Shown: positions 23,238-33,937, counted from the first letter of the stretch. The stretch is DNA of 64,000 bases from Halomonas borealis (GCF_004798905.1 NZ_SDMO01000012.1:50397-114396); one strand, 5' to 3'. Notes: generated by a model from the sequence alone, not told the origin. Numbers and translations are program-made.

Positions 23238-25412
23238 TCAGAAGTCGAGCTGGTAGCTCAGGGTGAGGGTGCGGCCTCGGCCCTTGAAGTACAGGTCGTC
23301 TTCGAGTGTGGAGGACTGCGGGAACGACTGTGAGTAGTAGGTGAAGTAGTCCTTGTCGGCGAGGTTCTCGATGCCCAGGCTGGCGCGGCCCACCGGCAGG
23401 CGATAGGACAGCGAAGCGTCGACCAGGCCATAGCCGTCGAATTCGAGCGCCGGATCGTCGAAGCTACGATCACGGTAATAGCTGTACTGCAGATGGGTGG
23501 AGAGCTTGTCGTTCCAGGCCGCGCTCCAGCCGAGCTTGAGGGTATCCGGCGCGATGTCCCGGCCGGTCAGTTTGGTGTCGACCTGGCCGTCGCCATCAGC
23601 GTCAGACTCGCCCTCGGCATGGGTGTAGGTCAGGCGCAGCTGGTGGGCGTCGCTGACCCGGGCCTCACCGGTGATCTCGTAGCCCTGGATCTCGGTCTTT
23701 TCGCGCTGCACCCGGTAGTTGCCCTGGGCATCGGGTTTGATGCGCTGACCGAGGTCGGAGTTCGACTCGTAGTAGCTCAGCTCGAGGCCGTAGCGGTCCC
23801 AGTCGAAGCGGGCGCCGATCTCGCGGTTGTCGGTGACGATGGGCGAGAGGTCGATCAGGGTATCGACGTCCTGGCCGGGGGAGCCGACACCGCGCAGCAC
23901 CCGGCCGACGTCGGGCATGCCGAAGCCTTCCGAGTAGTTGGCGTAGAGCTGGGCCCATTCGGTGGCCTGATAGACCAGGCCGGCGTTGAACAGTGTCTCG
24001 TCGAAGTCGGGATTGCCGCCGTCCACCGAGACCCCGTCATTCTCGACGCTCGTATCGCGGTCCACGGTCGAGTAGTCGTCGACGTTCAGCTGGGCATGCT
24101 CCTGGCGGACCCCGGCATGCAGGCTCAGCGAGTCGGTCAGCGCATAGTCGCCCTGCAGGAAGGCCGCCATGTTGCGGAACTGACTCTCTGGCACATACTG
24201 GCGGTCCGTCTTGACCAGCACCTGCTGGGTCTCGTCCTGCAACAGGTCGAGGCCGGTGGTCAGGGTCAGGCGATCGTTAAGCAGGCCGTCGCGGCTCAGC
24301 GTGAACTTGGCGCCGACCTTGTCGGACTCGTTGCGGGTATGGTCGTAGAGGGTATTACCCGCGGTATCCTGATAGGGGAAGGAGCCGAGACCGGTGGCCC
24401 CGAACTGGGCGCGGAAGCGTTGGGTGTACAGCTGGGCGTCCAGCTCGTTGCCGTACCAGTCGGCGTGGGAGTAGGACACCCGGGCGGTGGTCGCCTCGTT
24501 GTAGCCAGGGTCGCTGGCCGGGGTGCCCTTGCGTGCCGTGGTGGCGATGCCTTCGGAGCGATCCCCGGATACCGGCACGTAGTCGTCGTTCATCTCGAGA
24601 TCGTAGTGATTCAGCGACAGTTCGAGATTCTGGTCGCCGTCGATCCAGTAGCCCAGCTTGCCGAAGAAATCATAGCTCGCGGAGTTCTGGACTTCGCCAT
24701 GATAGGCGATGCCGACCAACTCGTCGTTGCCGTCGTAGAACACGCCGCGTTCTTGACGGCTGGCGGCCACTACGTAGTCCCAGTCGCCGGTCTGGCCGCT
24801 GAGGCGGTAGTCCAGCTTGTGGCCGAAGCCATCCGAATCGACGTCGTCGTCGCTGGTCAGGCTGATGCCGGCATGCTGGCGGATTCCGGCGCCGTCCGGC
24901 TTCTTGGTCACGTAGTTGATGATGCCGCCGGTGGCGCCCAGGCCGTGCTCGGCGCTGGCGCCGTGGATCACCTCGATGCGCTCGACCATGGACAAGTCGA
25001 TGGTGTAGCTATCGCGGCCCCCGTCGCGCAGCGGATTGGACTGGGGCACGCCGTCGACCATGAACAGCACCGAGCGGCCGCGGAAGGTCTCGCCGGTGTT
25101 GTTGAGCTTCTGGCGGCTGGGCGAGTAGGAGGGAACCAGGTTGCTGAGCACCTGGCTCGGGTCCTGGGTGATCGCCAGCTGCTGCTCGATCTGCTCGCGG
25201 GAGATGACCGTGATCTTCTGCGGGGTCTCGCCTTCGCTGCTGTTGTTGCGGGTGGCGGTGATCACCAGCGGGTTCAGCGTCGAGTCGTCGGCGCTATTGT
25301 CGGTGCCTGCCGTGGTGGCGGTCTGTGCCAGGGCCGAGGCGGGCAGGGCGGAGCAGAGCGCGAGGGGCAGCAGGCGCAGTCGGGCATGGCGAGGTCGTGC
25401 AGGCATGGGCAT
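23238..25412 (-). CDS. TonB-dependent siderophore receptor (possibly for the locally made siderophore)
   Basis: This is an outer-membrane receptor of about 724 residues. Signal peptide: LLPLALCSALPASALAQ. The plug domain carries NPLVITATRN (TonB box region), FRGRSVLFMVDGVPQ and GASAEHGLGATGGIINYVTKKP. The barrel ends ENLADKDYFTYYSQSF and RTLTLSYQLDF, with a terminal phenylalanine. ATG 25412 is chosen because the first 22 codons of the longer frame precede the signal peptide and lack a ribosome-binding site. It lies just behind the exporter/uptake operon, so it is a candidate receptor for the NIS siderophore, though the ligand cannot be proved. It has its own terminator, and a Fur-like box lies upstream at 25486. 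Confidence 0.9.
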   Translation of the reverse strand: MPMPARPRHARLRLLPLALCSALPASALAQTATTAGTDNSADDSTLNPLVITATRNNSSEGETPQKITVISREQIEQQLAITQDPSQVLSNLVPSYSPSRQKLNNTGETFRGRSVLFMVDGVPQSNPLRDGGRDSYTIDLSMVERIEVIHGASAEHGLGATGGIINYVTKKPDGAGIRQHAGISLTSDDDVDSDGFGHKLDYRLSGQTGDWDYVVAASRQERGVFYDGNDELVGIAYHGEVQNSASYDFFGKLGYWIDGDQNLELSLNHYDLEMNDDYVPVSGDRSEGIATTARKGTPASDPGYNEATTARVSYSHADWYGNELDAQLYTQRFRAQFGATGLGSFPYQDTAGNTLYDHTRNESDKVGAKFTLSRDGLLNDRLTLTTGLDLLQDETQQVLVKTDRQYVPESQFRNMAAFLQGDYALTDSLSLHAGVRQEHAQLNVDDYSTVDRDTSVENDGVSVDGGNPDFDETLFNAGLVYQATEWAQLYANYSEGFGMPDVGRVLRGVGSPGQDVDTLIDLSPIVTDNREIGARFDWDRYGLELSYYESNSDLGQRIKPDAQGNYRVQREKTEIQGYEITGEARVSDAHQLRLTYTHAEGESDADGDGQVDTKLTGRDIAPDTLKLGWSAAWNDKLSTHLQYSYYRDRSFDDPALEFDGYGLVDASLSYRLPVGRASLGIENLADKDYFTYYSQSFPQSSTLEDDLYFKGRGRTLTLSYQLDF

Positions 25413-25485
25413 GGCGAGGTGGATCCCTTGTTCGATTCGATAAGATGGCGTTGTTGTTATCGGCAGTAGGTGAAGCACAAAGCCG

Positions 25486-25504
25486 AACGATAAACTTTTT
25501 CATT
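25486..25504. promoter_or_regulatory. Candidate Fur box between receptor and ABC exporter
   Basis: AACGATAAACTTTTTCATT matches 15 of 19 Fur consensus positions. It sits in the 189-base gap between the leftward receptor gene and the rightward YojI-like exporter and could control either or both. Confidence 0.55.
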
Positions 25505-25601
25505 TGCGCCTGCAATGTGATGCCCGCCATGAGTGTCGGTGGATTGACGCCGGCGCCTCGAAGCGGACAATGCCTGTCGCCCCTCAAGACAAGGATTCCT
25601 C

Positions 25602-27266
25602 GTGGAACTGCTGCGCGTCGTCTATCGCCATTATCGCTGGCCCTTCCTGGCCGTCATGCTGCTCAGCCTGGCCAGTGCCGGTCTCGGTATCGGCGCCATC
25701 GCCTTCATCAACCGGCGGTTGATCGAGACGGTCGGTGACCCGATGGGGGTGCTACCGGCCTTCCTCGGGGTGATTGCCGCACTGCTAGTGGTGACCCTGG
25801 CCTCGCAGCTGGCGCTGACCACCCTCGGACATTATTTCGTCTATGGCCTGCGCGGGCGGCTGGTCAAGCAGATCCTCGACACCGATATCGAGCGCCTCGA
25901 ACGGCTCGGCAGTGCCGAACTTCTGGCCAGCCTGTCGAGCGATGTGCGCAACGTCACCATCGCCTTCGTGCGCCTGCCGGAGCTGATCCAGGGGGTGATC
26001 CTGACGTTCGGTTCGGCACTTTACCTGGGCTGGCTGTCGCCGGGACTGCTGTGGGTCACGGCCGTGTGGCTGGCGGTGACCATCGCCGTCAGCTCCTGGC
26101 TGGTGGCGAGGGTCTACCGCCACCTGGGCCGCGTGCGCGAGAGCGAAGATCGGCTCTATCGGGACTACGAGGCGGTCATTCATGGCCGCAAGGAGCTGGC
26201 GCTCAACCGGGGGCGGGCGAGGCGGCTCTATGCCGAGCGCTACGAGGCCGATGCCCGTGACTATCGCGAGCAGATCATCCGCGCCGATACCTATCACCTG
26301 AGCGCGGTCAACTGGTCGAACATCATGATGCTCGGCGCCATCGGCGTGGTGTTCTTCCTCGCCAACGGCCTGGGCTGGGCCAGCACCTCGGTGGCGGCGA
26401 CCTATTCGCTGACGCTGTTGTTCCTGCGCACACCGCTGATCCAGGCGGTGGGCGCGCTACCGACGCTGCTGAGCGCCCAGGTGGCCTTCGACAAGATCGC
26501 GGCGCTGGAGCTGGCCGAGCCCGAGGCGGATTTCGCGGTCGCCGAGGCTCCGCCGGGCGACTGGCAGACCCTCAGCCTGCGCGGCGTGTGCTTCACCTAT
26601 GCCGGTGCGGGCGGTGCATCCGGCTTCCGGGTCGGCCCGCTCGACCTGACCCTGAAACGCGGCGAGCTGGTGTTCCTGATCGGCGGCAACGGCAGCGGCA
26701 AGTCGACCCTGGCCAAGCTCTTGACGGGGCTCTACCGGCCCCAGCAGGGCGAGCTACTGCTGGACGGCGAACCGATGAGTGACGCGCCGGCCTATCGGCA
26801 GCGCTTCTCCGCGGTCTTCACCGACTTCCATCAGTTCACGGAACTGGTCGGCCCCGAAGGCGAGCAGGCCGATCCGGCCCTTGTCGAGGCCTGGCTGGAG
26901 GACCTGGCGATGCGCGACAAGCTGGCCTTCGAGGGGCAGTGTGTCACCAATCCCGAGCTCTCCCAGGGGCAGCGCAAGCGGCTAGCGTTGTTGATGGCGG
27001 TCGCCGAGGAGCGCGATCTGCTGCTGCTCGACGAATGGGCCGCCGATCAGGACCCGCAGTTCCGCCGGGTCTTCTATCGTGACTTGCTGCCGCGTCTGCA
27101 GGCGATGGGCAAGACGGTCTTCGCCATCAGCCATGACGACCACTACTTCGATCGAGCCGATCGACTGCTGGAGATGCACGACGGGCGGCTGAGCGAGCTC
27201 ACCGGCGCCCAGCGCCATCGGGTCAGCCGCGACGCGGTGGCACGGCTCGATGCCGCGAAGCCATAG
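25602..27266 (+). CDS. yojI: YojI-like ABC exporter (fused permease and ATPase)
   Basis: This is a 554-residue half-transporter closely resembling Escherichia coli YojI from end to end. Matching stretches include YRHYRWPF near the start, [41 protein letters not shown], and SRDAVAR near the C-terminus. Six membrane segments (about residues 10-300) precede an ATPase with [21 protein letters not shown] (a modified signature lacking SGGQ) and [13 protein letters not shown]. The unusual LSxGQ signature and WAADQDP block typify the cyclic-peptide/siderophore export group that includes PvdE. YojI exports microcin J25 with TolC. GTG 25602 follows AAGGA. Its place between two siderophore receptors suggests siderophore or peptide efflux, which is inference. 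Confidence 0.9.
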   Translation: MELLRVVYRHYRWPFLAVMLLSLASAGLGIGAIAFINRRLIETVGDPMGVLPAFLGVIAALLVVTLASQLALTTLGHYFVYGLRGRLVKQILDTDIERLERLGSAELLASLSSDVRNVTIAFVRLPELIQGVILTFGSALYLGWLSPGLLWVTAVWLAVTIAVSSWLVARVYRHLGRVRESEDRLYRDYEAVIHGRKELALNRGRARRLYAERYEADARDYREQIIRADTYHLSAVNWSNIMMLGAIGVVFFLANGLGWASTSVAATYSLTLLFLRTPLIQAVGALPTLLSAQVAFDKIAALELAEPEADFAVAEAPPGDWQTLSLRGVCFTYAGAGGASGFRVGPLDLTLKRGELVFLIGGNGSGKSTLAKLLTGLYRPQQGELLLDGEPMSDAPAYRQRFSAVFTDFHQFTELVGPEGEQADPALVEAWLEDLAMRDKLAFEGQCVTNPELSQGQRKRLALLMAVAEERDLLLLDEWAADQDPQFRRVFYRDLLPRLQAMGKTVFAISHDDHYFDRADRLLEMHDGRLSELTGAQRHRVSRDAVARLDAAKP

Positions 27267-27303
27267 CCGGCGCGAGGGGCAGGGCATCCGAGTTGTCTGT
27301 GCA

Positions 27304-27322
27304 AATAAAAGCCATTAACATT
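27304..27322 (+). promoter_or_regulatory. Weak Fur-like site before the FhuA/FhuE-type receptor
   Basis: AATAAAAGCCATTAACATT matches 13 of 19 Fur positions and lies 75 bases before the receptor start at 27398. The location is right but the match is modest. Confidence 0.38.
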
Positions 27323-27397
27323 TGACGCCGGTCAAGCCCGAACGTGGCGTTCCGTGTTGGCCTCCCTTGTCCCCTCGAACCGTAAGGCATCGACATC

Positions 27398-29539
27398 ATG
27401 ATTCCCGCATCCCGCCGCTCGTGGCGGCTGTCTCCCCTGGCCGCCGCCGTACGCTATGGCCTGGGGCTTTCCTTGGTTGGGGCTTCCTCCCTGGCGCCGG
27501 CCCAGAACGACGCCACCGATATCGAGACCGACACCGTGGTGGTCAGTGCCTCGGCCCTGAAGGTGGATACGCCGACGCTCGAGACGCCGAAGGCGGTGAG
27601 CGAGGTGGGCCGTGACGAGTTGGACAAGCGTTCCGTCGATAAGTATGACGAGACGTTCCAGTACCGCGCCGGGGTGGTCTCACAGCCCTATGGTTCGGAT
27701 AACAACGCCGACTGGATGCTGCTGCGTGGCTTCAGCGCCGAAGGTTCGACCTATCAGGATGGCCTGCGGCTGTTCCGCACCGGTGGCTATTTCTGGTGGA
27801 TGACCGAACCATTCGGGCTGGAGCGGGTGGAGCTGCTCAAGGGGCCGTCGTCGATTCTTTACGGCGAGGCGCCCCCCGGCGGGGTGGTCAATGCGGTCAG
27901 CAAACGCCCTACCGCCGAACCGCAGGGCGAACTCGAACTGCAGGTGGGCAACAAGGGTCATCGCCAGATCGGCATCGATACCTCGGGCCCGGTGGCCGGC
28001 CACGATGACATGCGCTATCGCCTGGTGGGCATGGTGCGCGATGGCGACGGTGAGCTCGAAGGGTCCGAGAAGCAGCGCTACTACTTCGCGCCGAGTCTGG
28101 CGGTCGATGTCTCGGACGACACGACGGTGACGTTCCTGGCCAGCGTGCAGAAGGATGAAGGCGTGCCGACTACCGGATTCTTCCCGGCCCAGGGCACACG
28201 CGAGGGCACGCCGTTCGGCAAGATTGACCCGGACACAAACCTCGGCCAGCCGGACTACGATAACCTCGACCAGCGCCAGCTTTCGCTGGGCTACGAGCTC
28301 GAGCACCACCTCAACGATACCTGGGCGTTCGAACAGAACTTCCGTTACAGCAACCTCGATCTCGAGCTGCGCACCGTCTACCCCAATTCCTATGTCACGC
28401 CCCCGCGCAGCATCTCGCGCGGCGTCGTGGATCGTGATGGCGAATATGATGCCTTCACCCTGGATAACCGCCTCATCGCGCGAACCTACACCGAGCACAC
28501 CGAGAACACCCTGCTGCTTGGGGTCGGCTATCAGCGCCTCGACCTCGAGTACGACAACGCGGATAGCTTCAGGACCCTGGGTGATGGCTCGTCCTATTTC
28601 GTGAACATTGACAGCGTCGACATGTTCGACCCGGACCACGATGCTTTTACCGCTCCCGATACTGGCGACCCGACGCATCACGATGTCGAGAAGGAGCAGA
28701 TCGGCGTCTACGTGCAGGACCAGTTCCGCCTCAACGACGAGTGGATCTTCCTGGCTGGTGCACGCTACGACAGCGTCGATAGCCGCGATGTCTATAGCGA
28801 CGAGACCGGCCGCTCGCAAGCGGGTTACGATGACGGTCAGCTCTCGTTGACCGGCGGCGTCATGTATCTGGCCGACAACGGCCTGTCTCCTTATATTAGC
28901 TATAGTGAATCCTTTACCCCCCTGGCCAGCACTAATGTCAGCGGCGAGAGCTACGAGCCGCTGGAAGGCCGCCAGCTGGAGGCGGGCATCAAGTATGCGC
29001 CGGCCGGCTTCGACGGTTACTTGACCGTCTCGGCGTTCGACCTGGAGGAGAGCAACACGTTGATCGCCAGCGAGGCGGGCGTCCAACGCCAGATCGGCGA
29101 GCGCAACTCGACCGGGGTCGAGGTCGAGGGGATGGGGTATCTCACCGACAACCTCAAGCTCACCGCCTCCTACACCTATACCGACACCCGGGTCGATGTC
29201 AGCGAGAACCAGCAGGACGAGCGAGCGGCCCTGGTGCCGTATCACATGGCCTCGGCCTGGCTCGACTATGACTTCACCGGCACGTTCGACGGCCTGTCGG
29301 TCGGCGGCGGCGTTCGCTACGTGGGTTCCACCGCCAACAGCCCGAGCGCGAGCGAAGACGCCAAGGTGTCGTCCTATACACTCTATGACGCGATGGCCAG
29401 TTACGAGATCACCCCGTCCTGGAAGGCGCAGCTCAACGTCACCAACCTCACCGATGAGGAGTACGTCAGCGGTTGTGACTTCTATTGCTACTACGGTGAG
29501 TCACGCAGCGTGATCGGTAGCCTCAGCTACCGCTTCTAA
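27398..29539 (+). CDS. TonB-dependent siderophore receptor, FhuA/FhuE type
   Basis: This is a 713-residue receptor of the hydroxamate group. Signal peptide core: GLGLSLVGASSLAPAQ. The TonB box region is DTVVVSASAL. The plug has WMLLRGFSAEG, LERVELLKGPSSILYGEAPPGGVVN (the LLKGPxSxLYG motif of FhuA-like proteins) and SKRPT. The carboxy terminus shows NLTDEEYVSGCDFYCYYGE, a paired-cysteine motif seen in FhuA/FoxA relatives, and ends SLSYRF. The FhuCDB importer downstream on the opposite strand is the logical inner-membrane partner. The gene ends just before a strong hairpin. The precise hydroxamate ligand is unknown. Confidence 0.93.
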   Translation: MIPASRRSWRLSPLAAAVRYGLGLSLVGASSLAPAQNDATDIETDTVVVSASALKVDTPTLETPKAVSEVGRDELDKRSVDKYDETFQYRAGVVSQPYGSDNNADWMLLRGFSAEGSTYQDGLRLFRTGGYFWWMTEPFGLERVELLKGPSSILYGEAPPGGVVNAVSKRPTAEPQGELELQVGNKGHRQIGIDTSGPVAGHDDMRYRLVGMVRDGDGELEGSEKQRYYFAPSLAVDVSDDTTVTFLASVQKDEGVPTTGFFPAQGTREGTPFGKIDPDTNLGQPDYDNLDQRQLSLGYELEHHLNDTWAFEQNFRYSNLDLELRTVYPNSYVTPPRSISRGVVDRDGEYDAFTLDNRLIARTYTEHTENTLLLGVGYQRLDLEYDNADSFRTLGDGSSYFVNIDSVDMFDPDHDAFTAPDTGDPTHHDVEKEQIGVYVQDQFRLNDEWIFLAGARYDSVDSRDVYSDETGRSQAGYDDGQLSLTGGVMYLADNGLSPYISYSESFTPLASTNVSGESYEPLEGRQLEAGIKYAPAGFDGYLTVSAFDLEESNTLIASEAGVQRQIGERNSTGVEVEGMGYLTDNLKLTASYTYTDTRVDVSENQQDERAALVPYHMASAWLDYDFTGTFDGLSVGGGVRYVGSTANSPSASEDAKVSSYTLYDAMASYEITPSWKAQLNVTNLTDEEYVSGCDFYCYYGESRSVIGSLSYRF

Positions 29540-29561
29540 GCCGCGTCATCGCTCTGCTACT

Positions 29562-29592
29562 GCGCCCGGCCATTCCTTGGCCGGGCGCTTTC
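29562..29592 (+). terminator. Rho-independent terminator of the FhuA-type receptor gene
   Basis: GCGCCCGGCCA (29562-29572) pairs with 29578-29588 in an 11-bp stem, followed by TTTCGTT. It lies 22 bases after the receptor stop and before the convergent msrA gene. Confidence 0.87.
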
Positions 29593-29600
29593 GTTGGTGC

Positions 29601-30143
29601 TCAGTCAAGGTCGACGAGGCCGGCGCCCGCCAGCCGTTCCCGGTCGACCCAATCGGGAAAGCCGGCCAGCAAGTGCTTGAGCTTGGGGGCGATGCGGCGT
29701 TGGCAGAAGGGGCGTTCGGGGTGGGCGAAGAAGTAGTGTCGGTAACGGGTGTCGGCGGGGCGAAAGCTGGCCAGCGGCAGGGCGCGGGTCACCAGCGGCG
29801 CTGAGAACTCTGCCTGCTGGCGTTCGAGGACCGTTTGCGACGCCTGGCGCCACCCCGTGTCGTCGGCGTAGATCGCCGAGGGGTAGGCATCGCGGCGCGC
29901 ATGGTTCGCGGTGCAGCGGTGGGTCTGAAGGTGGGCGGCGATCAGCGCCTCGAGCGGCAACCGGCGTGGGTCGAAGTCGACGCGCACCGCCTCCACGGGG
30001 GTGGCGTCGTCTGGGGCGGTAACGAAACCGGGCAGCGCCGCCTGGACGCCGATCAGCGCCTCGCAGACGGCCTCCATGCACCAGTAGCAGCCCCCGCTGA
30101 GGGCGATTTGCGCCGTCGTGTAGTGATTGTTGGAGCGAGGCAT
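29601..30143 (-). CDS. msrA: Peptide methionine sulfoxide reductase MsrA-like protein
   Basis: This is a 180-residue protein with the MsrA core. The active-site segment GGCYWCMEAV (Cys19 as the attacking cysteine, with Tyr in place of the usual Phe) is followed by VRVDFDPRRLPLEALIAAHLQTH and the SAIYADD block. Asp, Tyr and His residues near RYRHYFF and HPERPFCQRRIAPKL complete the family pattern. MsrA reduces methionine-S-sulfoxide in damaged proteins. A second cysteine in the final third could act as the resolving residue. It lies tail to tail with the receptor and 33 bases downstream of fhuB, so it could be co-transcribed with the importer; a role in oxidative protection during iron uptake is possible but not shown. 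Confidence 0.88.
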   Translation of the reverse strand: MPRSNNHYTTAQIALSGGCYWCMEAVCEALIGVQAALPGFVTAPDDATPVEAVRVDFDPRRLPLEALIAAHLQTHRCTANHARRDAYPSAIYADDTGWRQASQTVLERQQAEFSAPLVTRALPLASFRPADTRYRHYFFAHPERPFCQRRIAPKLKHLLAGFPDWVDRERLAGAGLVDLD

Positions 30144-30176
30144 GGCGGGTCGTCCTCGGCATGATGTCGCGTCAGT

Positions 30177-32180
30177 CTACAACCGCCGGAGCCCCCACAT
30201 GAAGTAGGCGCCGCCCAGCAGCGAAGCGACCAGGCCGGCGGGGATCTCCTGGGGGAACAGCAGCTGGCGACCCAGCCAGTCGGCCAGGACCATCAGCGTC
30301 GCGCCGGTCAGCGCCGCCCCGGCCAGGTGCGCCCGGGCGCGGGTGAAGCCCATCAGCCGCGCCATGTGCGGGGCCAGCAGGCCGACGAACGACAGCGGGC
30401 CGACCACCAGGGTGGCGGCGGCGGTGAGCAGGGCGACCAGCAGCAGCAGGCTGAGCCTGGCCCGGCGCAGGTCGATGCCCAGCGACGCGGCGGTGGCGGC
30501 GCCCAGCGGCAGGATATCCAGCCAGCGGGCGAGCGGCGCGGCGAGCAGCGCCAGCACCAGCGCCGCGCCGGTCACCGTCAGCGCGCTGGCCGTGTCGACG
30601 TAGTAGGTAGAGCCGGAGAGCCAGGCGATGACCTGCTGGCCGCGGGGGTCGCCACCGGCCAGCAGGATCGCCTTGATCGCCTCGAACAACGCGGTGATCG
30701 CCACCCCGGTGAGCAGCAGCCGTTCCGGCTGGAAGCCGCTTTTGCGGTTGACCATCACCAGCACCGCGAGGGCGGCGAGGGCGCCGAGCACACCGGCGCC
30801 GACCAGCATCGGGTTGCTCGGGGCGGGGATCAGGAAGATGGCGCCCATCAAGGCGATGGCACTGCCACCGCTGATGCCGAGGATCTCGGGGCTGGCCATG
30901 GGGTTGGCGGTGAGGCGCTGGATCAGGGTGCCGGCGATGGCCAGCATTAGCCCGCAGCCGGCGGCGGCCGCCAGGCGTGGCAGGCGCCACTGCAGCAGCT
31001 CGCCATCGAGAGGCGAGGCCCACTGCCAGCCCGCGGCGCCTTGGCCGGCCAAGGCGCCGATCACCACCACCGCGATCAGGGCCAGGGCCAGCCCGGCGGC
31101 CAGCCGGCGGGGGGCGGCATGGCGAGCGGTGGGCGTGCCGGAGGGGCGCGGCGGCGCCGATCCATGGAGGCGCAGGCGCGGGATCAGCCACAGCAGCAGC
31201 GGGGCACCCAGGGCGGCGGTGGTGGCGCCGGTGGGGATGAGCGTGGGCAGGATGCCCGAATAGCGTTGTAACAGCTGGTCGGTGGTGGCCAGCAGCAAGG
31301 CACCGAGCAGGGTCGACCAGAGCAGCCGCGTGCCTAGCCGGCGGGCGCCGGCCAGGCGCACGATGTTGGGCGCCGCCAGGCCGATGAAGCCGATCACGCC
31401 GACTACGCTGACCACGCAGCCGGTCAGGAACACCGCCAGGCCCAGCCCGCCCAGGCGCAGCCACTTGAGCGATACGCCGAGGCTGCGAGCGCCGGCCTCG
31501 TCCAGCTCCAGCACCGCCAGCGGACGCAGCAGCCAGGCGGCGCCGAGCATGCCCAGCGCCAGGCGCGGGGCGAGGAAGGCGGCGTCCTGCCAGCCGTTCT
31601 GGGATAGCGAGCCGGCGCCCCAGATCAACATGCCCTTGAGCGCCTCCTGGTGGAACAGCAGCAGCACCATGGCCAGCGCGCCGAAGTAGAGGTTGACCAC
31701 CAGCCCGCCGAGCACCACCACCATCGGTGAGAGGCCGCGTCGCCAGGCCAGCGCGAACACCAGCCCCATGGCCAGCCCACCGCCGGCCAGCGCCACCCAC
31801 TCGCGGCCCAGCACCAGCAGCCCCGGCGCCAGCAGGCTGGCGGCCATCAGCGCCAGGTTGGCGCCGCTGGCGACGCCGAGCGTGGTGGGCGCCGCCAGGG
31901 GATTGCGTAGCACCTGCTGCATCAGCACGCCGGCCAACGCCAGGCCGCCGCCGGCCATCAATGCCATGGCCAGCCGCGGCCACCAGGCGAAGTGCAGCAC
32001 CAGGGCCTCCGTAGAGGCGGAGGAAATATTCACCAGCGATGCCAGCCCCGCTGTGAGGCCGGGCCCGGCGTGCAAGTGAGCGAGCGCCAGCCCCGCGCTC
32101 AACAGGCCCAGCAGCAGACAGGCGCGCCCCGGCGTCAGCCGGCGGCGTGGCGTGGTGTGCGGTAGCGCGTCAGCGGTCAT
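30177..32180 (-). CDS. fhuB: Fe(III)-hydroxamate ABC permease FhuB (fused double permease)
   Basis: This is a 667-residue permease consisting of two FecCD-type halves joined head to tail (about 10-330 and 350-665), as in FhuB. Each half repeats the family motifs: [17 protein letters not shown] and [18 protein letters not shown] in the first, [17 protein letters not shown] and [18 protein letters not shown] in the second. ATG 32180 is preferred, with GGAG at proper spacing, and overlaps fhuD by 11 bases; a GTG six codons upstream is less likely. Together with FhuD and FhuC it imports ferric hydroxamates. The three genes form one operon in the order fhuC-fhuD-fhuB. Confidence 0.96.
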   Translation of the reverse strand: MTADALPHTTPRRRLTPGRACLLLGLLSAGLALAHLHAGPGLTAGLASLVNISSASTEALVLHFAWWPRLAMALMAGGGLALAGVLMQQVLRNPLAAPTTLGVASGANLALMAASLLAPGLLVLGREWVALAGGGLAMGLVFALAWRRGLSPMVVVLGGLVVNLYFGALAMVLLLFHQEALKGMLIWGAGSLSQNGWQDAAFLAPRLALGMLGAAWLLRPLAVLELDEAGARSLGVSLKWLRLGGLGLAVFLTGCVVSVVGVIGFIGLAAPNIVRLAGARRLGTRLLWSTLLGALLLATTDQLLQRYSGILPTLIPTGATTAALGAPLLLWLIPRLRLHGSAPPRPSGTPTARHAAPRRLAAGLALALIAVVVIGALAGQGAAGWQWASPLDGELLQWRLPRLAAAAGCGLMLAIAGTLIQRLTANPMASPEILGISGGSAIALMGAIFLIPAPSNPMLVGAGVLGALAALAVLVMVNRKSGFQPERLLLTGVAITALFEAIKAILLAGGDPRGQQVIAWLSGSTYYVDTASALTVTGAALVLALLAAPLARWLDILPLGAATAASLGIDLRRARLSLLLLVALLTAAATLVVGPLSFVGLLAPHMARLMGFTRARAHLAGAALTGATLMVLADWLGRQLLFPQEIPAGLVASLLGGAYFMWGLRRL

Positions 32181-33081
32181 CGTCGTTCTCCAGGGCACCG
32201 ACCAGCTGGTCGGCGAAGCGCCGGGCCGAGGGCAGGGCGCCGAAGCTCCACACCGGTGCCAGGGTCAGGGGCTCGCCCCGGCTGCGTTCGATCAGGCGTT
32301 GCCATAGGCCGCTCTCGGAAAGCGTCGCGCGGACGCCGGCCGGATAGGGCTCGACCACTACCAGCCGGGCATCGAGCCCGGCGAGGGCCTCGATGGCCAC
32401 CAGCGAGAAGCCCCAGGCGTTGGTGGTGCCGGTCCAGGCGTTGTCGAGCCCGAGGCGGTCGAGCACGGCCTGATAGAGGCCATTGTCGCCGAACACCCGC
32501 ACATGGCGGGCGTCCATGAACTGCACGACCAGCAGCGGCGGCGCGTCGTCGTCGAGCCGCTCCTGCTTCAGGTGCTCGAGGTGCGCTTCGGTGTCCTCGA
32601 TCAGTCGCGTGGCGGCCGCGTCACGATCGACCAGCGCGGCGACCTGGTGGGTCAGCTCGCGCATCTCGGTCCAGGTGTCGCGGCCGGGGGTGTAGAGCGC
32701 CAGGTTCTCCACCGGGGCGATGCGCTCGAGGCGCGGGGTGAGGTTGGAGAACATCGGCGTGACCAGGATGCGCTCGGGATCGAGGCTTGCCAGCAGTTCC
32801 AGGTTGGGCTGGGTACGCAGGCCCAGGTCGGTGACCGAGCTGGGCAGCGCGGGCTCACGGACCCAGGCGTGATAGGCATCGACCTGGCCGACCGCTACGG
32901 GCGGCGTGTCGAGCGCGCTCAGGGTCTCGGCCAGGGTCCAGTCGAGGGTCGCCAGGCGCGGCGACTCGGCCAGCGCCGGCAGGGCATGGAGCAGCAGGGC
33001 AAGCAGCATGAGGAACGGGCCGGCGAGCCAACGGCTGGCCCGATGACGAAGGCGGTACGGGAGAGACAAGCGAAACTCCAT
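32170..33081 (-). CDS. fhuD: Fe(III)-hydroxamate periplasmic binding protein FhuD
   Basis: This is a 303-residue binding protein with a signal peptide ([21 protein letters not shown]). The mature part starts [25 protein letters not shown], the FhuD-type opening, followed by [52 protein letters not shown] in the second lobe is also FhuD-like. It shuttles ferric hydroxamates from the receptor to FhuB. It starts 21 bases after the fhuC stop codon with no obvious Shine-Dalgarno sequence, so translation may depend on fhuC. It overlaps fhuB. Confidence 0.94.
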   Translation of the reverse strand: MEFRLSLPYRLRHRASRWLAGPFLMLLALLLHALPALAESPRLATLDWTLAETLSALDTPPVAVGQVDAYHAWVREPALPSSVTDLGLRTQPNLELLASLDPERILVTPMFSNLTPRLERIAPVENLALYTPGRDTWTEMRELTHQVAALVDRDAAATRLIEDTEAHLEHLKQERLDDDAPPLLVVQFMDARHVRVFGDNGLYQAVLDRLGLDNAWTGTTNAWGFSLVAIEALAGLDARLVVVEPYPAGVRATLSESGLWQRLIERSRGEPLTLAPVWSFGALPSARRFADQLVGALENDDDR

Positions 33082-33102
33082 GAACGAAAATCGAGCGACG
33101 GA

Positions 33103-33870
33103 CTAGTGGGCGATGGCGACGCGATGCTCGCCGACGGGATGACGCATCACGTGCATGGGAATGCCGTAGATCGCCTCCAGCGTGTCGCCGGTCATCAGCT
33201 CGGCCGGGGTGCCCTGGGCCAGCAGACGCCCCTCGTGAAGGGCGACCAGGCGGTCGCAGTAGCGCGAGGCCATGTTGATGTCGTGGAGCACGATGATCAC
33301 CCCCAGGCCCAGCTCTTGGGAGAGCCTCTGGATCAGGGCCAGCACCTCGACCTGATGGGCGATGTCCAGCGCCGCCAGCGGCTCATCGAGCAGCAGGAAA
33401 CGACTGCCCTGGGCGATCAGCATGGCCAGCCAGACGCGCTGGCGCTCGCCTCCGGAGAGGGTGTCGACCAGGCGGTCGGCGAAGGCCTCGGTATGGGTCA
33501 GGGCGATGGCTCGCTCGACCTGCTGGCGATCCTCGCGGGTATGGCGGCCCAGCAGGCCGCGCCAGGGGTAGCGGCCGAAGGCGATCAGTTCGCGGCAGGT
33601 CAGGGTCTCGGCGCTGGGCAGGTGCTGGGGCAGGTAGGCTACCTGGCGGGCGAACGCGCGGTGACCCCAGCCGCCGAGCGGGCGGCCGTCGAAGCGGATC
33701 GTACCCTGACTGGCGGGCTGTTGCTGGGCCAGCAGCTTGAGCAGGGTCGATTTGCCGGAGCCGTTGTGGCCGATCAGGCCATGGATCCGGCCTTCCTCGA
33801 AGCGCAGGTCGATGGGATGCAGCAGGCGTTTACCGTTGACGTCGAAGGTCGCGGCCTGGGCTTCGAACAT
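33103..33870 (-). CDS. fhuC: Fe(III)-hydroxamate ABC transporter ATPase FhuC
   Basis: This is a 255-residue ATPase. Walker A is GHNGSGKST (residues 34-42), the signature is LSGGERQR, Walker B is FLLLDEPLAALDI, and the switch is VLHDINMASRYCD. The [12 protein letters not shown] form and the GRYPWRGLLGRH Q-loop region match FhuC. It leads the fhuCDB operon, with GGAG upstream of ATG 33870 and a good Fur-like box at 33938-33956. It energises FhuB. Confidence 0.95.
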   Translation of the reverse strand: MFEAQAATFDVNGKRLLHPIDLRFEEGRIHGLIGHNGSGKSTLLKLLAQQQPASQGTIRFDGRPLGGWGHRAFARQVAYLPQHLPSAETLTCRELIAFGRYPWRGLLGRHTREDRQQVERAIALTHTEAFADRLVDTLSGGERQRVWLAMLIAQGSRFLLLDEPLAALDIAHQVEVLALIQRLSQELGLGVIIVLHDINMASRYCDRLVALHEGRLLAQGTPAELMTGDTLEAIYGIPMHVMRHPVGEHRVAIAH

Positions 33871-33937
33871 GGTGGACTCCGTGGCTCGTCGAGGGCGCCT
33901 CGACCGCGGAAGCGGGCGGCGGCCCGAGGTTACCTGG

